From an uncultured bacterium (lineage in GTDB: Bacteria; Verrucomicrobiota; Lentisphaeria; Victivallales; UBA1829): DNA of 64,000 nucleotides. How positions within the stretch are numbered: the stretch's first letter is position 1; every line of letters begins with the position of its first letter. Under the pieces are notes generated by a model, which saw nothing but the letters and a program-made list of their open reading frames with translations, ran no database searches and was not told where the DNA came from. The translations under genes were made by a program, and so were the position numbers. Location of the stretch: positions 51,226-115,225 of the forward strand of contig URKJ01000009.1 in the NCBI GenBank assembly GCA_900548385.1, read 5' to 3'. Below, one piece after another: positions 26,978 to 36,679 of this stretch.

Positions 26978-28024
26978 ATGAATTTTCGCATGTATACTAC
27001 GGTATTCGTTGCCGCTTTCCTTGTCGGATTTACAGCAGATGGCGGAAATCTGGTTGCGAATCCCTCGTTCGAGGAGCAAAGGAAAGATGGCGCTCCGAGC
27101 GGATGGCTGCATCACAATCTGGAACCGGAACTGACTTCGTATGAAAAGAATGCGGCACGCAGCGGTACATTCGGTGTCGGCATCCTTGACAAGAAAGGAA
27201 AGAACGCGGGAGGATGGGTCAGCGAGGCGTTTATTCGGCTCGAACCGGGAAAAGAGTACCGTCTGAGCGGTTGGATCCGAACAGAAAACGCCTGGGGCGA
27301 CAATGTGGTTTGCGCATCGCTCTTTGCTCTCCGCAATGGGCGGCCCGCCTGGCGGTCATCGGTTTTTACACCGGCGGTAAACGGCAATAAGCCGTGGACG
27401 TATGTGGAACTGCGTTTCACGGTTCCGGAAAAGATCGCATTTGCAAAAGTCTGCGCACTCCGTCGTTATGCCGCTCCGGGAACCGCCTGGTTCGATGATC
27501 TTGCGCTGGAACGGTGCTCGCCGGAAAACAGGAACTCTGCGGCTGCAAAGTCAGTACCGCACATAGACTGGAACAGCGCATCCAATGCCGAACGGATCGT
27601 ATCGGGCGAGAGCGCGCAGAAACAGGAAATTCCAGTTTCTGCATGGACGAAACTGGAACCTTCCGGCGGCGAACTCTCCGCAGGGAACGGGACTCTTGTA
27701 ATCGCTGAAACAGCATTGCAGGGGGTCGGTTGGCTTTCACCCGCTTTTGCGGTGGAACCGAATCGAATTTACGGATTGGAAGCGACGGTGGGAATTTTCC
27801 GGGCATGGCATGTCCGCCCGGCGGCAATCCTGTTCGGCGAAGATGGAAAAATCTTAGAAATCCGGCAGGGCGAAAACTGGTCGGGCGGACGGCAGATGTT
27901 TCTCGTCCGCGCCGTAAAAGGAGCGCGGGAGCTTCGTTTTGCTCTGACTCAGAGCCGCAGCAGCGGGCGCTCCGTATTCAGACAGTTAATGTTTCATTGT
28001 TTTAAGGAACGGATGAATGAGTGA
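26978..28024 (+). CDS. Exported protein with two carbohydrate-binding (CBM4/9-like) modules
   Basis: 348 residues, no catalytic domain recognised. The N-terminal hydrophobic segment (TTVFVAAFLVGFTADGG) acts as a signal peptide. The first module (about 22-180) shows the CBM4/9 pattern: GGNLVANPSFEEQ, LEPGKEYRLSGWIRTEN, APGTAWFDDLALER. A second beta-sandwich (about 205-345) has IYGLEATVGIFRAWHVRPAAILF. AGGAG ribosome site 8 nt before the ATG. Overlaps the LacI gene by 8 bp. Likely binds glycans at the cell surface or helps target the neighbouring glycosidase (inference). Confidence 0.75.
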   Translation: MNFRMYTTVFVAAFLVGFTADGGNLVANPSFEEQRKDGAPSGWLHHNLEPELTSYEKNAARSGTFGVGILDKKGKNAGGWVSEAFIRLEPGKEYRLSGWIRTENAWGDNVVCASLFALRNGRPAWRSSVFTPAVNGNKPWTYVELRFTVPEKIAFAKVCALRRYAAPGTAWFDDLALERCSPENRNSAAAKSVPHIDWNSASNAERIVSGESAQKQEIPVSAWTKLEPSGGELSAGNGTLVIAETALQGVGWLSPAFAVEPNRIYGLEATVGIFRAWHVRPAAILFGEDGKILEIRQGENWSGGRQMFLVRAVKGARELRFALTQSRSSGRSVFRQLMFHCFKERMNE

Positions 28025-29069
28025 TATAATCAGCCAACTGGCAAAAGAGATGAACCTGTCGCAGCGGACCATATACCGGGCGCTGCACAACCCCGCTGCG
28101 ACAACGCGCGCCGCAGTGGCACGACGCGCAGAGGAAATCTGCAGCCGCGCCGCAATGCTCGGCTACCGGACCAATGTTGCGGCGCGTTCGATCCGGAACG
28201 GGAATTTCAAGCAGATGCTGTTCGTCACCGCGCGTTTCGATCAGAGTCCGGTGGCGACGTTGTCCAGCTACATTACGGTGCTTGCCGAACTGCTGCTGCA
28301 GCGCGGATGCCGCCTGCTGCTGGAGGAGTTGCTGATCGACCGCCGAACCGGTATGATGGTAAAACCGAGGAAACTTTTCTCCGAGCACTGCAGCGACGGG
28401 ATTTTCGCCGTTGTTTCCGCCGGACATTTTCCATCGGAAATGGAGACAGCATTAACTGAGCTGGGGCTTCCATTAGTCTGGCTGAATCACTGTCCTTCCA
28501 CTCCCGGTGCCGGCGTCGTCATCAGCGACGAAAGCGATGCGATTACCGAAATGTGCCGCCATCTCGCCGCTGTCGGACATCGCAGAGTCGCATTTCTGAC
28601 GCTCGAATACGCGCACTATTCTGCCGCTCACCGGAAACGGGAAATGGAACGGGCGGCAAAGGAAACCGGTTTGGAACTCGTGGTGCTTCACACCAATGAA
28701 TCACAGGAAACATCCTGCTGCCGCCGGACAGCCAATCATTTTCTGGATAACTACTTCCCGGAGTATACTGCGGTAGTCTGCTACAACCGGGAATTCATGG
28801 AGGTTTTCCGTCTGGAGGCGGGAAAACGGGGAATCGCCATTCCCGGACAACTTTCGGTATGCCATTTCATCTCTATCTCCGAACGGCAGGTCATCACGGA
28901 GTTTCCGCAGACCGGAGTACGGATTCCGGAGGCGGAAATGGCACACGAGGCATTAAAACGGATGGATCTGTTGACTGCCGGTCTTCCGGCCGGCGCTTCC
29001 TCGATTTCCGTCCCGGCGTCTTTCACCATCGGCGAATCTACGGCTTCCCCTGACGGAACCGATCAATAG
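28017..29069 (+). CDS. LacI family transcriptional regulator
   Basis: 350 residues. N-terminal helix-turn-helix IISQLAKEMNLSQRTIYRALHN with the hinge region RTNVAARSIRNGN; the wording QRTIYRAL departs from the usual PATVSRVL. The effector domain includes GIFAVVSAGHFPS, HLAAVGHRRVAFLTLEYAHYSAA and GKRGIAIPGQLSVCHF. Overlaps the CBM gene by 8 bp, so it is embedded inside the operon it may control. The palindrome at 24078-24099 is a candidate target (inference). 31 bp separate it from the DUF6259-like gene. Confidence 0.88.
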   Translation: MSDIISQLAKEMNLSQRTIYRALHNPAATTRAAVARRAEEICSRAAMLGYRTNVAARSIRNGNFKQMLFVTARFDQSPVATLSSYITVLAELLLQRGCRLLLEELLIDRRTGMMVKPRKLFSEHCSDGIFAVVSAGHFPSEMETALTELGLPLVWLNHCPSTPGAGVVISDESDAITEMCRHLAAVGHRRVAFLTLEYAHYSAAHRKREMERAAKETGLELVVLHTNESQETSCCRRTANHFLDNYFPEYTAVVCYNREFMEVFRLEAGKRGIAIPGQLSVCHFISISERQVITEFPQTGVRIPEAEMAHEALKRMDLLTAGLPAGASSISVPASFTIGESTASPDGTDQ

Positions 29070-29100
29070 CAAAACAGTAAAACTTTCAGGAAAATTCCAA

Positions 29101-31158
29101 ATGATTCTGGAAAACGATTTCATCCGCGTTGCCTTTGACGGCAACCGCCTGACCGAACTGGTCAACCGGAAAACCGGGCGTTCCATTGTACGGCCGCGGG
29201 AATTTCTGCGGCTGGTTCTGGGAACACCGGACTATCTCGAATTCACCGTCATCCCCCTCCCTCCGGCCGTGCGCGGGAACAGCCTTTTCTTTCCCGGTTT
29301 TGTCGATGATGCCGGACGAGTCTGGGAGATCGAAGCCGAAATCGGGTTTGAGCTTGACGGAGATGAACTGATCTGGCGGGTTGCGCTCCGAAACCGGACG
29401 GAGACGGCCACCGTTCGCGAATGTCACTGTCCGGTGATCGCGATCCGGGATCCTGCTCCGCCGATGGCGGCGGTCACCTCCGAGGACGTCAGCACTCGCA
29501 TTGCCGATCTGCCGCGCGCGATGCGGGAGGCTTTCACCAAATACATGGCAGCCGACCATAAGATGATCCGCCGTAACGCCGTCTACCCGGGCCGAACCTG
29601 TTCGCTCAACTTCTTCGAGCTGGAGTGGCCGGACGAGATCTTCTACTACGGCTGCCATGATCCGGAGTTCCGCTACACCGTCCACTCCTTTGAAGAGGAT
29701 AAGACGGGGATCAACTGTTTTATGGCGCAGCTCCCCTTTACCGCGCCCGGAGCCGAATGGCATGCCGCCCCGGTTGTGACCGCCGCGTGTGCGGGGACCT
29801 GGCTGAAGGGACCGGAAAAATACCGTGCATGGGCGAACTCCTGGTGGACACCGCCTTCCGTCCCGGATTTCATCCGCAAAATGGCCGGCTGGCAGCGTCT
29901 CATCATGCGTCACCAGTACGGAGAGCGTTTTTTCGGCTACGATGATTTGCCCCGGCTGTACGATGAAGGCAGAACGGCGGGCCTCGACACTATTTTTCTT
30001 TTCGGCTGGACCGCCGAAGGAATGGATTCCGGCTATCCCGTCTATACGCCCGACCCGACACAGGGAGGATTTGAAAACCTCCGGCGCAATATCCGTCAGG
30101 TTCAGGCGCGGGGCGGACGGTTGATTCTCTACTTCAACGGACAACTGATTGATCTCGATACAGACTACTACCGTTCGGGAGAAGGTGCACGCGTCGCGAT
30201 CAAGCGCGGAGACGGCAGCGAACACCGCGAGTTCTATAACTTCAGCAACACCGGAACATACCTGCGCGAGTTCGGAAACAAGACTTTCACTGTTGCCTGC
30301 CCTTCCTGCCGGAGTTGGATCGAAATCCTGAAACGGCACATTGATTTCACCGCTGAACTCGGAGCCGATGCGGTCTTTTTCGACCAGCTCGGCTACGCCT
30401 CCCCGCCCTGCTGCGATCCATCGCACGGTCACCCCGTCCCCTTTACCGGACTGATGGCAGCCAAACGCGAGATGGCCCGCGAACTCTACTGTTACGCTCA
30501 TGACAAAGGCTTGGCTTTCGGGCTCGAATGTACCACCGATCAGACGGCGGAATTCACCGATTTTATTCATATCTGCGGCAATACAGCACAGTGCTGGAAT
30601 CCCGGCTGGGCGGAGCGCAACGTTCCGCCCGACTGCAAGGCCGACAGCTATCTGTTCAAAGCCGCGTTCCCCGAAACGGTGATCTCCAACCGCGAAATAC
30701 GCGACGATTCGGACGTGGAGTTTCCGGTCAACCGGATGATCCTGCTGGGCAGCCGAAGCGACGTGGAAATCTACCGCTGCCGCGCCGGTATCATCGAAAC
30801 CCCGAACTACCGGCGATACCTCGGACAGGCAAATGCCCTGCGGGAGAAATTCGGCGACCTGCTCTACCATGGCCGCTTCTGCGGTTCGGAATTCCACCAG
30901 ACGGACAATCCGGAGTGTCAGACTAACGCGTTCCGCCAGGGAGACCGGCTCGCGGTGATCGTCACCCAGAGCCACCGCGAACGCCTCACGGTGACGGTTA
31001 CAGTTCCCGGAGGTTCACTCTTGGAGTTCGATTCAATACGCCGGGATGCCGAATTGGACGGCACGAAAGTCACCCTGCCGCGTCACTCGCTCGCAGTGCT
31101 GGTTTTCTGCATAGCCGCACAGCAGAAGGGAAACGGCTCTATCACAGAAATTTCATAA
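29101..31158 (+). CDS. DUF6259-like putative glycoside hydrolase (cytoplasmic)
   Basis: 685 residues with no signal peptide (starts MILENDFIRVAFDGNRL). N-terminal beta-sandwich resembling galactose-mutarotase or alpha-galactosidase N-domains (WEIEAEIGFELDGDELIWRV). The central barrel has GLDTIFLFGWTAEGMDSGYP, and GADAVFFDQLGYASPPCCD with Asp428 placed as a nucleophile would be in clan GH-D-like enzymes; then GLAFGLECTTDQTAEFTDF. The C-terminal beta-domain ends in LTVTVTVPGGS. This matches the DUF6259 type found in Lentisphaerae and Planctomycetes; activity is not established. Being intracellular, it may cut oligosaccharides after import. Confidence 0.65.
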   Translation: MILENDFIRVAFDGNRLTELVNRKTGRSIVRPREFLRLVLGTPDYLEFTVIPLPPAVRGNSLFFPGFVDDAGRVWEIEAEIGFELDGDELIWRVALRNRTETATVRECHCPVIAIRDPAPPMAAVTSEDVSTRIADLPRAMREAFTKYMAADHKMIRRNAVYPGRTCSLNFFELEWPDEIFYYGCHDPEFRYTVHSFEEDKTGINCFMAQLPFTAPGAEWHAAPVVTAACAGTWLKGPEKYRAWANSWWTPPSVPDFIRKMAGWQRLIMRHQYGERFFGYDDLPRLYDEGRTAGLDTIFLFGWTAEGMDSGYPVYTPDPTQGGFENLRRNIRQVQARGGRLILYFNGQLIDLDTDYYRSGEGARVAIKRGDGSEHREFYNFSNTGTYLREFGNKTFTVACPSCRSWIEILKRHIDFTAELGADAVFFDQLGYASPPCCDPSHGHPVPFTGLMAAKREMARELYCYAHDKGLAFGLECTTDQTAEFTDFIHICGNTAQCWNPGWAERNVPPDCKADSYLFKAAFPETVISNREIRDDSDVEFPVNRMILLGSRSDVEIYRCRAGIIETPNYRRYLGQANALREKFGDLLYHGRFCGSEFHQTDNPECQTNAFRQGDRLAVIVTQSHRERLTVTVTVPGGSLLEFDSIRRDAELDGTKVTLPRHSLAVLVFCIAAQQKGNGSITEIS

Positions 31159-31246
31159 GACGCAATCATTCTGTTTTCCGGTTCTAAAAAAACATGAATG
31201 GCGATTATGAATTTCCGGCGCAACCCGGATTCAAACGGAAAAGAGG

Positions 31247-32173
31247 TCAGTTCCAGTTCTGTCTGTTGCGGAAATTGCGGGGGGACTCTCCGTGATCCCG
31301 TTTGAATTCCGCGGAAAAGGTTAGAGCGTTGTCATACCCGACCTGAGCAGCAATTTCCTTGATGGATAGATCAGGATTGTTCAGCAGCAGGTTTGCCGCA
31401 AGGCGCATTCGCAGATTCCGCAGCATCCGGTGCGGCGTTTCTCCGAAATAGTTCCGGAACGCCCTTGCCAGATGGATTCGGGAGCAACATGCTTCTTTCG
31501 CGAGCTCCTCCAAAGTGACCGGACGGGCAAGGTTCTGCCGCAGTTTTTCCAATGACTTCCGGAACCGTTCGGGAACTTCCCGGAGCGGAAACGGATTCTG
31601 CAGGAATTGCAGCAGTTTCCAGGTGGTCAGCCCGTTGCGGTGCAGGGCTTCTTCCGACTGCTGCTCGCTCAAACGCCGGAAATCCTCCACCAGCAGTTCA
31701 AAGCGTTTCCGGTCGATCTGCGGCAGGACCCGGTATTGGTCGAATCCGCTTTTTGCCTGCCAGTCGGGAAGCAGGATTCCCCCAAGAGTCAGGGATACTT
31801 TACAGCAGAATCCTTCAGGACCGGGCCGGAGCAGAGTTTCGCGAACGGGCGGAATCCACAAAAGACTCCCGGCGGGAACATGCTGCGGGTGCGGCAGGTC
31901 CGGGGATTCCACCAACAGGGAACCGCTCCGGACAAATTCCACGGACGGCCACGGGACATTGCGTCTTCCAAAGCGTGCTTTTTCCAGCCAATGCGTTTCA
32001 AAAAAATTCTCGACGTACACCATCTCCCGCGTTTCCGTGGGAAGATACATGTAGTAAAGACGGCAGTTTTTCCGGTGCAGCGTCAAACGCTGCTCCCCGA
32101 CGCCTTTTCCCGCGATGATTTCCGGCTTGAATTCCTCCCGGTCGGAGAACAGATGCGTTTCTGAATATGGCAT
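31247..32173 (-). CDS. AraC family transcriptional regulator
   Basis: 308 residues. The N-terminal half is a cupin-like sensor (VEFVRSGSLLVESPDLPHPQHVPAGSLLWIPP). C-terminal AraC domains: VTLEELAKEACCSRIHLARAFRNYFGETPHRMLRNLRMRLA, then SIKEIAAQVGYDNALTFSAEFKRDHGESPRNFR. GGAAAAG ribosome site. Divergent from the GH2-like gene with a 240-bp gap, so it is the likely regulator of that gene and the pseudopilin behind it. It is convergent with the DUF6259-like gene. Confidence 0.9.
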   Translation of the reverse strand: MPYSETHLFSDREEFKPEIIAGKGVGEQRLTLHRKNCRLYYMYLPTETREMVYVENFFETHWLEKARFGRRNVPWPSVEFVRSGSLLVESPDLPHPQHVPAGSLLWIPPVRETLLRPGPEGFCCKVSLTLGGILLPDWQAKSGFDQYRVLPQIDRKRFELLVEDFRRLSEQQSEEALHRNGLTTWKLLQFLQNPFPLREVPERFRKSLEKLRQNLARPVTLEELAKEACCSRIHLARAFRNYFGETPHRMLRNLRMRLAANLLLNNPDLSIKEIAAQVGYDNALTFSAEFKRDHGESPRNFRNRQNWN

Positions 32174-32231
32174 TATGTTTCTTTTCCTTATGTTTTTTTA
32201 TCATTTCAAGATATAATATAGAGGTTCAAAG

Positions 32232-32259
32232 GTTGACTTTCAACGGGTTTTATTATAAA
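32232..32259 (+). promoter_or_regulatory. Putative promoter of the GH2-like gene
   Basis: TTGACT at about 32233-32238 and TATAAA at about 32254-32259 (15-bp spacer, shorter than ideal). The -35 box lies in a small inverted repeat, GTTGA ctt TCAAC. The remaining 150-base leader up to 32411 shows no gene. Confidence 0.45.
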
Positions 32260-32410
32260 TTTAAACAGAAATACCGCTTCCGGCATTGATAAGGAGACAA
32301 ATTCTTTATCGGAAAACGGAGACCGGATAAAAGTTTCTTTTCAAAATGTCGGTAGATGGGTGTCGTTGGATGAAAAACGTAACAAGATTCTCCGTTCAAC
32401 AGGTGAACCT

Positions 32411-35400
32411 ATGGTAAAAAAACTCCTTTGCGTATGTTGGATTGCTGTTGTCCTGACCGGGTATGTCAACGCCCGGAATCCCGGTTCTGTACAGACTGCA
32501 CGGGAATTTCCGGATGCTCAGCCGCCCAACGGCTGTACAATGGAAGAGAACTGGAGTCTCGAAGACGCATGGCAGGAGACAACTCCCACCAGAGCAATCG
32601 TTTCTTTGAACGGATTATGGAAATTTTTCCCCGTAACAACACCGGAGACGGGCAGGATGATTCCTCCGCGCAATTCCGGATGGGGGTTTTTCAAGGTGCC
32701 GGGGATATGGCCGGGAATGGGAAACCGGAAAACACAGCCGGGAAACAGTTCCGCCTTTTATGGACTGAATTCGGAACGGTTTGCCGGATTGAATCCATCT
32801 GCGCTCACTTCCGCGTGGTATCGGCGCACAATGAAAATCCCCCGCAGCTGGAACGGCAAAAAAATCGAGCTGGAAATCACGATGCTCCAAACAGGCGGAC
32901 GCATCTTCATTGACGGCAAGAAAGCCGGTGACATGTTTTTCCCCGGCGGCAGGCTGGATATAACGGAATCCGTTGTTCCGGGAAAAGAGCATGAACTGGT
33001 GATTCTGGTATCCGCTATCGCATCCAGAACCGGCGACAGCGTTTTCATGGCTCCGGACAGAGCGCACAAAGCAGCAAGGATAATCAGCAACCGGGGAATC
33101 ACCGGTGACGTCTATCTGCGTGCAGAACCGCAGGGCGAGGCCATTACGGATTCTCATATCATCACAAGTTATCGCAGGAAAACCATCACGTTTGACACCG
33201 GAATCGTCAGGGGCGACGGAGAATATTACATCGAAGCGGATATCTCATGGAAAGGCAGAATTGTCAAACGCATGAAATCAGAGCTTTTTCAAATGCGCTC
33301 CACCAACCGTCCGGGACGGTTCCGGTTCTCCGGAAACTGGATTGCCCGGAACCTGTGGGATACCGATACGCCGGAGCACATCTACACGGCAAATATAAGA
33401 CTGAAAAACAAGGACGGCGTTACGCTGGACGAATTTCTGCCGCAGTCTTTCGGATTCAGGGAGTTCTGGATTGACGGACGTAATTTCATGCTGAACGGTT
33501 CCGTCATCCATCTGCGCAGTCTCTGCAGTTCCGCCATGCGGGACGGCGCCGCGCATTCCTCTGCCAAAACCGCGGCCCTGTTTGCCCGCCGCGCAAAAGA
33601 AAACGGATTCAATCATCTGATTGCTTACAATTATTTCTTTACCCCCGGTATCGTTGGCTATCAGGATGATTTTTATCTTCAGAGTTCCAAAGCCGGGGTC
33701 CTGACCTCGCTGACGCTGCCCCATATCAAAGATTTTGAATGGGACCTGAAAAAGAATGAGGCGCGGTACCTGGAAATGGCGGAATTCCTGATCCGTCGTT
33801 TTCAAAATGTGCCCGGCATCGTCATGTATGCGGTCAATCACAATGCGACGGGATATTATGGAGATCAGAACCCCAAAAAAATCGACGGCGTCTATGCGCC
33901 GGATCCGTTCATGGAAAAAGCCGGGGTGATTGACTGCAAAAACCGCGCACAGGCCTCGTTATCCGCGGATTTAATCAAGCGGCTGGACGATTCCCGTCCC
34001 GTTTATCACCACGAGTCGGGTAATCTGGGCGAAATATTTTCCATCAACTGCTATTTGAACTGGGTTCCGGCACAGGAACGCAGCGACTGGTTTGCACACT
34101 GGGAGCTGAATGGACGGAAACCGTTGATGCTGGTGGAATGGGGAAATCCGCATATCGCCTCATGGACAAGCTATCGCGGTCCCGGCTTTCTCTGGAGAGA
34201 CAAGGGGGTTCAGTGTATGTGGTTCAACGAATACAACGCCGCCATACTGGGGGAAACGGCATACAGAACATCTGAGCGCAAAGAACTCCGTTACAGACGT
34301 CAGACCCGTATTTCCGCATCAAACAAACCGATACACTATGCCGAAATCGGCAGTTTTTCTCCGGATGAGGATGCGGACGATGTCATTGCGGAGATGGTAA
34401 AAAGAAATTACCGGGACATGCGGGCCAGAGGCGTCTCCGCGATTCTCCCATGGGATCAGGCAAAATTCTGGAAGTGCGAAAAAGAGGCGGGGGAACGCAT
34501 ATCGCCCGATCGCTTCAGTCATCTGAAGCGTCCCGGTATCGTGCCGGATTATACTCGGAGCGGCGGCGGGTATCTGATTGATGCGGACGGTTCGTATAAA
34601 ATCAGCAAAGTCGGCAAAGCCGGGCTTCCGTATATGAAGGAGCTGCTTGCCTGGATTGCCGGAGGAAAAGGCGACATGACCGGACGGTCCTGCACCTTCT
34701 ATCCGGGGGAAAATGTCGGGAAACAGATTGTGATTCTGAATGACAGCAGAAGAACGCGCAAAGCCGAAGTCCGCTGGGATGTCCCGGAACTTGGAATGAC
34801 GGAGCGGTGCGAAGTCACACTGCAGCCGGGAACACGAGCGGATGTTCCGGTGAATTTCCGCATTCCGCAAAAATTCAGGAAAGACACCCTTGCAATCAAT
34901 GCGGCGGTGCGTTTCGACAACGGGACGGAAGTTTCGGATGCTTTCAAAATCAGCCTCATTCCCCGTTCCGCTTCTCATCTGCAGTCACGAGTGGGGCTTT
35001 ACGATCCGGAAAAGCAGAGCGAAGCGGTTATCCGGAAGTTGAAAATCCCTTTCCGGACAGTAACGGACAATCCGGATTTGACGGGAATTCAACTGCTTGT
35101 AATAGGACGGCGGGCTTTGCCGGAATGTCCGCTGAATCTGGCGGATTTTATGAAAAACGGTGGAAAACTTCTGGTTCTGGAACAGGATTCCGCCTGCTTG
35201 ACGCAGTTGGGATTCCGCAGTAATGAATATGGAATCAGGACCGTTTTTCCTCTGGTTGCGGATTTCTCCGCAAAGACAATTCACGACTGGCGCGGTTCCG
35301 CCACTCTGACCGCACCATATTTGACGCTGCCCGATTGGGAGCGGCATGATCCCACCTGGAACTGGCTGGGTTTTGTCAATACCAGAGCATGGAAAGCCGG

Positions 35401-36616
35401 CAACCGGGGAAATGTGTGCAGCATTCCGCTGGAAAAAGCGTCCATCGGTAATTTTCTGCCATTGATGCAATGCGGTTTCGACCTGCAGTATTCCCCTGCT
35501 CTTGAAGCGAGACACGGGAATGGGATTGCCATTTTTTCACAATTCGATTTTTCCGGACGGACGCAGGATGATCCGGAAGCGTGCGAACTGTTGCGGAAAC
35601 TGATTTCCCGGTTGGATTCCAGCCGGATACAGCCCGTGCGGAAAACATGGTTCAGCGGCGGGACAAATGCAGAAACGCTGCTGCGTGAAATCGGCATTGA
35701 TTTTCAAAAGTGCACAGCCGTTCCGGAATCCGGACTGCTCGTTGTTTCATCAGGGACAGAGCTGTCCGATCTGACTGACGCTGTAAAACAGGGCTTGAAC
35801 GTCTTTGGACTGGCTCTTTCAAAGGAGGAACTGGCAGGACTTTTTCCCGGAAAGTTCCGAGTAGAGAACAGAGCCGGGTTCTCCGATTTCGTCGCCCGCC
35901 TGAACGAAGTACCGGAATTCAGAGGAATCTCCAATTCCGATCTTCATTACCGGACGGAACTGACTTTCGCCGGTTTTACCGGCGGTTCGAACGGAGGAAC
36001 CGCCATGCAATCCATACGGATCGGGAAAGGAACGGTCGTCATCTTGCAGGTCGCTCCGTGGATGCTGCGGGAGACCGATTTTCAATTCCGGACAAGCCGC
36101 CGCAGAAACGTCTTTCTCATCTCGCGCCTCCTCCATAATCTGGGTGCGGCGGACCGGTACTGCGCATGGGACAGGCTGAATCTGAAAAACAACCGTCTGC
36201 AGACCCGGAAGCATACCGTGAAAATCTTCTGCAGTCAGCGCGGTCCGGCAGGTTCCAACGGGAACACGGAATTCTCCGGCTGTTTCGACATTCCGCCGGA
36301 AATCCTGAAAAACAGCGGCAAAGCCGTTCTTGCGGTCTCATCCCCCTCCGCTTCGCTGACGGTCGAAATAAATGGCCGGATTATTTCGGAAACTTCTGTA
36401 AACATGGCTGGCAATAAAAAAGGAATATCGCGCAGATTCGTCTTTGAAAAAGACATTCTGACTGAGCGGAACAACTCCATAAGAATTTTACAACGGAAAA
36501 CAAAGACTTCTGAAGCGGGGCGCCTGACCATCCCATTATTCATGGCGCCGAAAAACAGGTTCTACTGGGATATTCCAATTTCATCCGACGATCCATACCG
36601 ATATTACCGCTGGTAA
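32411..36616 (+). CDS. Exported GH2-like multidomain glycoside hydrolase
   Basis: 1401 residues. Signal peptide VKKLLCVCWIAVVLTGYVNA. N-terminal GH2 sugar-binding fold (IVSLNGLWKFFPV, TSAWYRRTMKIPRSWNGK, LQTGGRIFIDGKKAGDMFF), then an Ig-like domain and a TIM barrel (FMLNGSVIHLRSLCSSAM). At the expected acid/base position the sequence is MYAVNHNATGYYGD with His477 rather than Glu. The nucleophile-like Glu576 is in LMLVEWGNPHIASW. The C-terminal 600 residues hold a ThuA/glutamine-amidotransferase-like stretch (QLLVIGRRALPECP) and further beta-domains. Start at 32411 from AGGTGA and the signal peptide. Divergent AraC gene; pseudopilin follows 63 bp later. Confidence 0.78.
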   Translation: MVKKLLCVCWIAVVLTGYVNARNPGSVQTAREFPDAQPPNGCTMEENWSLEDAWQETTPTRAIVSLNGLWKFFPVTTPETGRMIPPRNSGWGFFKVPGIWPGMGNRKTQPGNSSAFYGLNSERFAGLNPSALTSAWYRRTMKIPRSWNGKKIELEITMLQTGGRIFIDGKKAGDMFFPGGRLDITESVVPGKEHELVILVSAIASRTGDSVFMAPDRAHKAARIISNRGITGDVYLRAEPQGEAITDSHIITSYRRKTITFDTGIVRGDGEYYIEADISWKGRIVKRMKSELFQMRSTNRPGRFRFSGNWIARNLWDTDTPEHIYTANIRLKNKDGVTLDEFLPQSFGFREFWIDGRNFMLNGSVIHLRSLCSSAMRDGAAHSSAKTAALFARRAKENGFNHLIAYNYFFTPGIVGYQDDFYLQSSKAGVLTSLTLPHIKDFEWDLKKNEARYLEMAEFLIRRFQNVPGIVMYAVNHNATGYYGDQNPKKIDGVYAPDPFMEKAGVIDCKNRAQASLSADLIKRLDDSRPVYHHESGNLGEIFSINCYLNWVPAQERSDWFAHWELNGRKPLMLVEWGNPHIASWTSYRGPGFLWRDKGVQCMWFNEYNAAILGETAYRTSERKELRYRRQTRISASNKPIHYAEIGSFSPDEDADDVIAEMVKRNYRDMRARGVSAILPWDQAKFWKCEKEAGERISPDRFSHLKRPGIVPDYTRSGGGYLIDADGSYKISKVGKAGLPYMKELLAWIAGGKGDMTGRSCTFYPGENVGKQIVILNDSRRTRKAEVRWDVPELGMTERCEVTLQPGTRADVPVNFRIPQKFRKDTLAINAAVRFDNGTEVSDAFKISLIPRSASHLQSRVGLYDPEKQSEAVIRKLKIPFRTVTDNPDLTGIQLLVIGRRALPECPLNLADFMKNGGKLLVLEQDSACLTQLGFRSNEYGIRTVFPLVADFSAKTIHDWRGSATLTAPYLTLPDWERHDPTWNWLGFVNTRAWKAGNRGNVCSIPLEKASIGNFLPLMQCGFDLQYSPALEARHGNGIAIFSQFDFSGRTQDDPEACELLRKLISRLDSSRIQPVRKTWFSGGTNAETLLREIGIDFQKCTAVPESGLLVVSSGTELSDLTDAVKQGLNVFGLALSKEELAGLFPGKFRVENRAGFSDFVARLNEVPEFRGISNSDLHYRTELTFAGFTGGSNGGTAMQSIRIGKGTVVILQVAPWMLRETDFQFRTSRRRNVFLISRLLHNLGAADRYCAWDRLNLKNNRLQTRKHTVKIFCSQRGPAGSNGNTEFSGCFDIPPEILKNSGKAVLAVSSPSASLTVEINGRIISETSVNMAGNKKGISRRFVFEKDILTERNNSIRILQRKTKTSEAGRLTIPLFMAPKNRFYWDIPISSDDPYRYYRW

Positions 36617-36679
36617 TAAGGGAGCCGGTCTCCTCTTTCACCAATTATTATCAAATATCATAACAGGAAGGGTAGAAAA

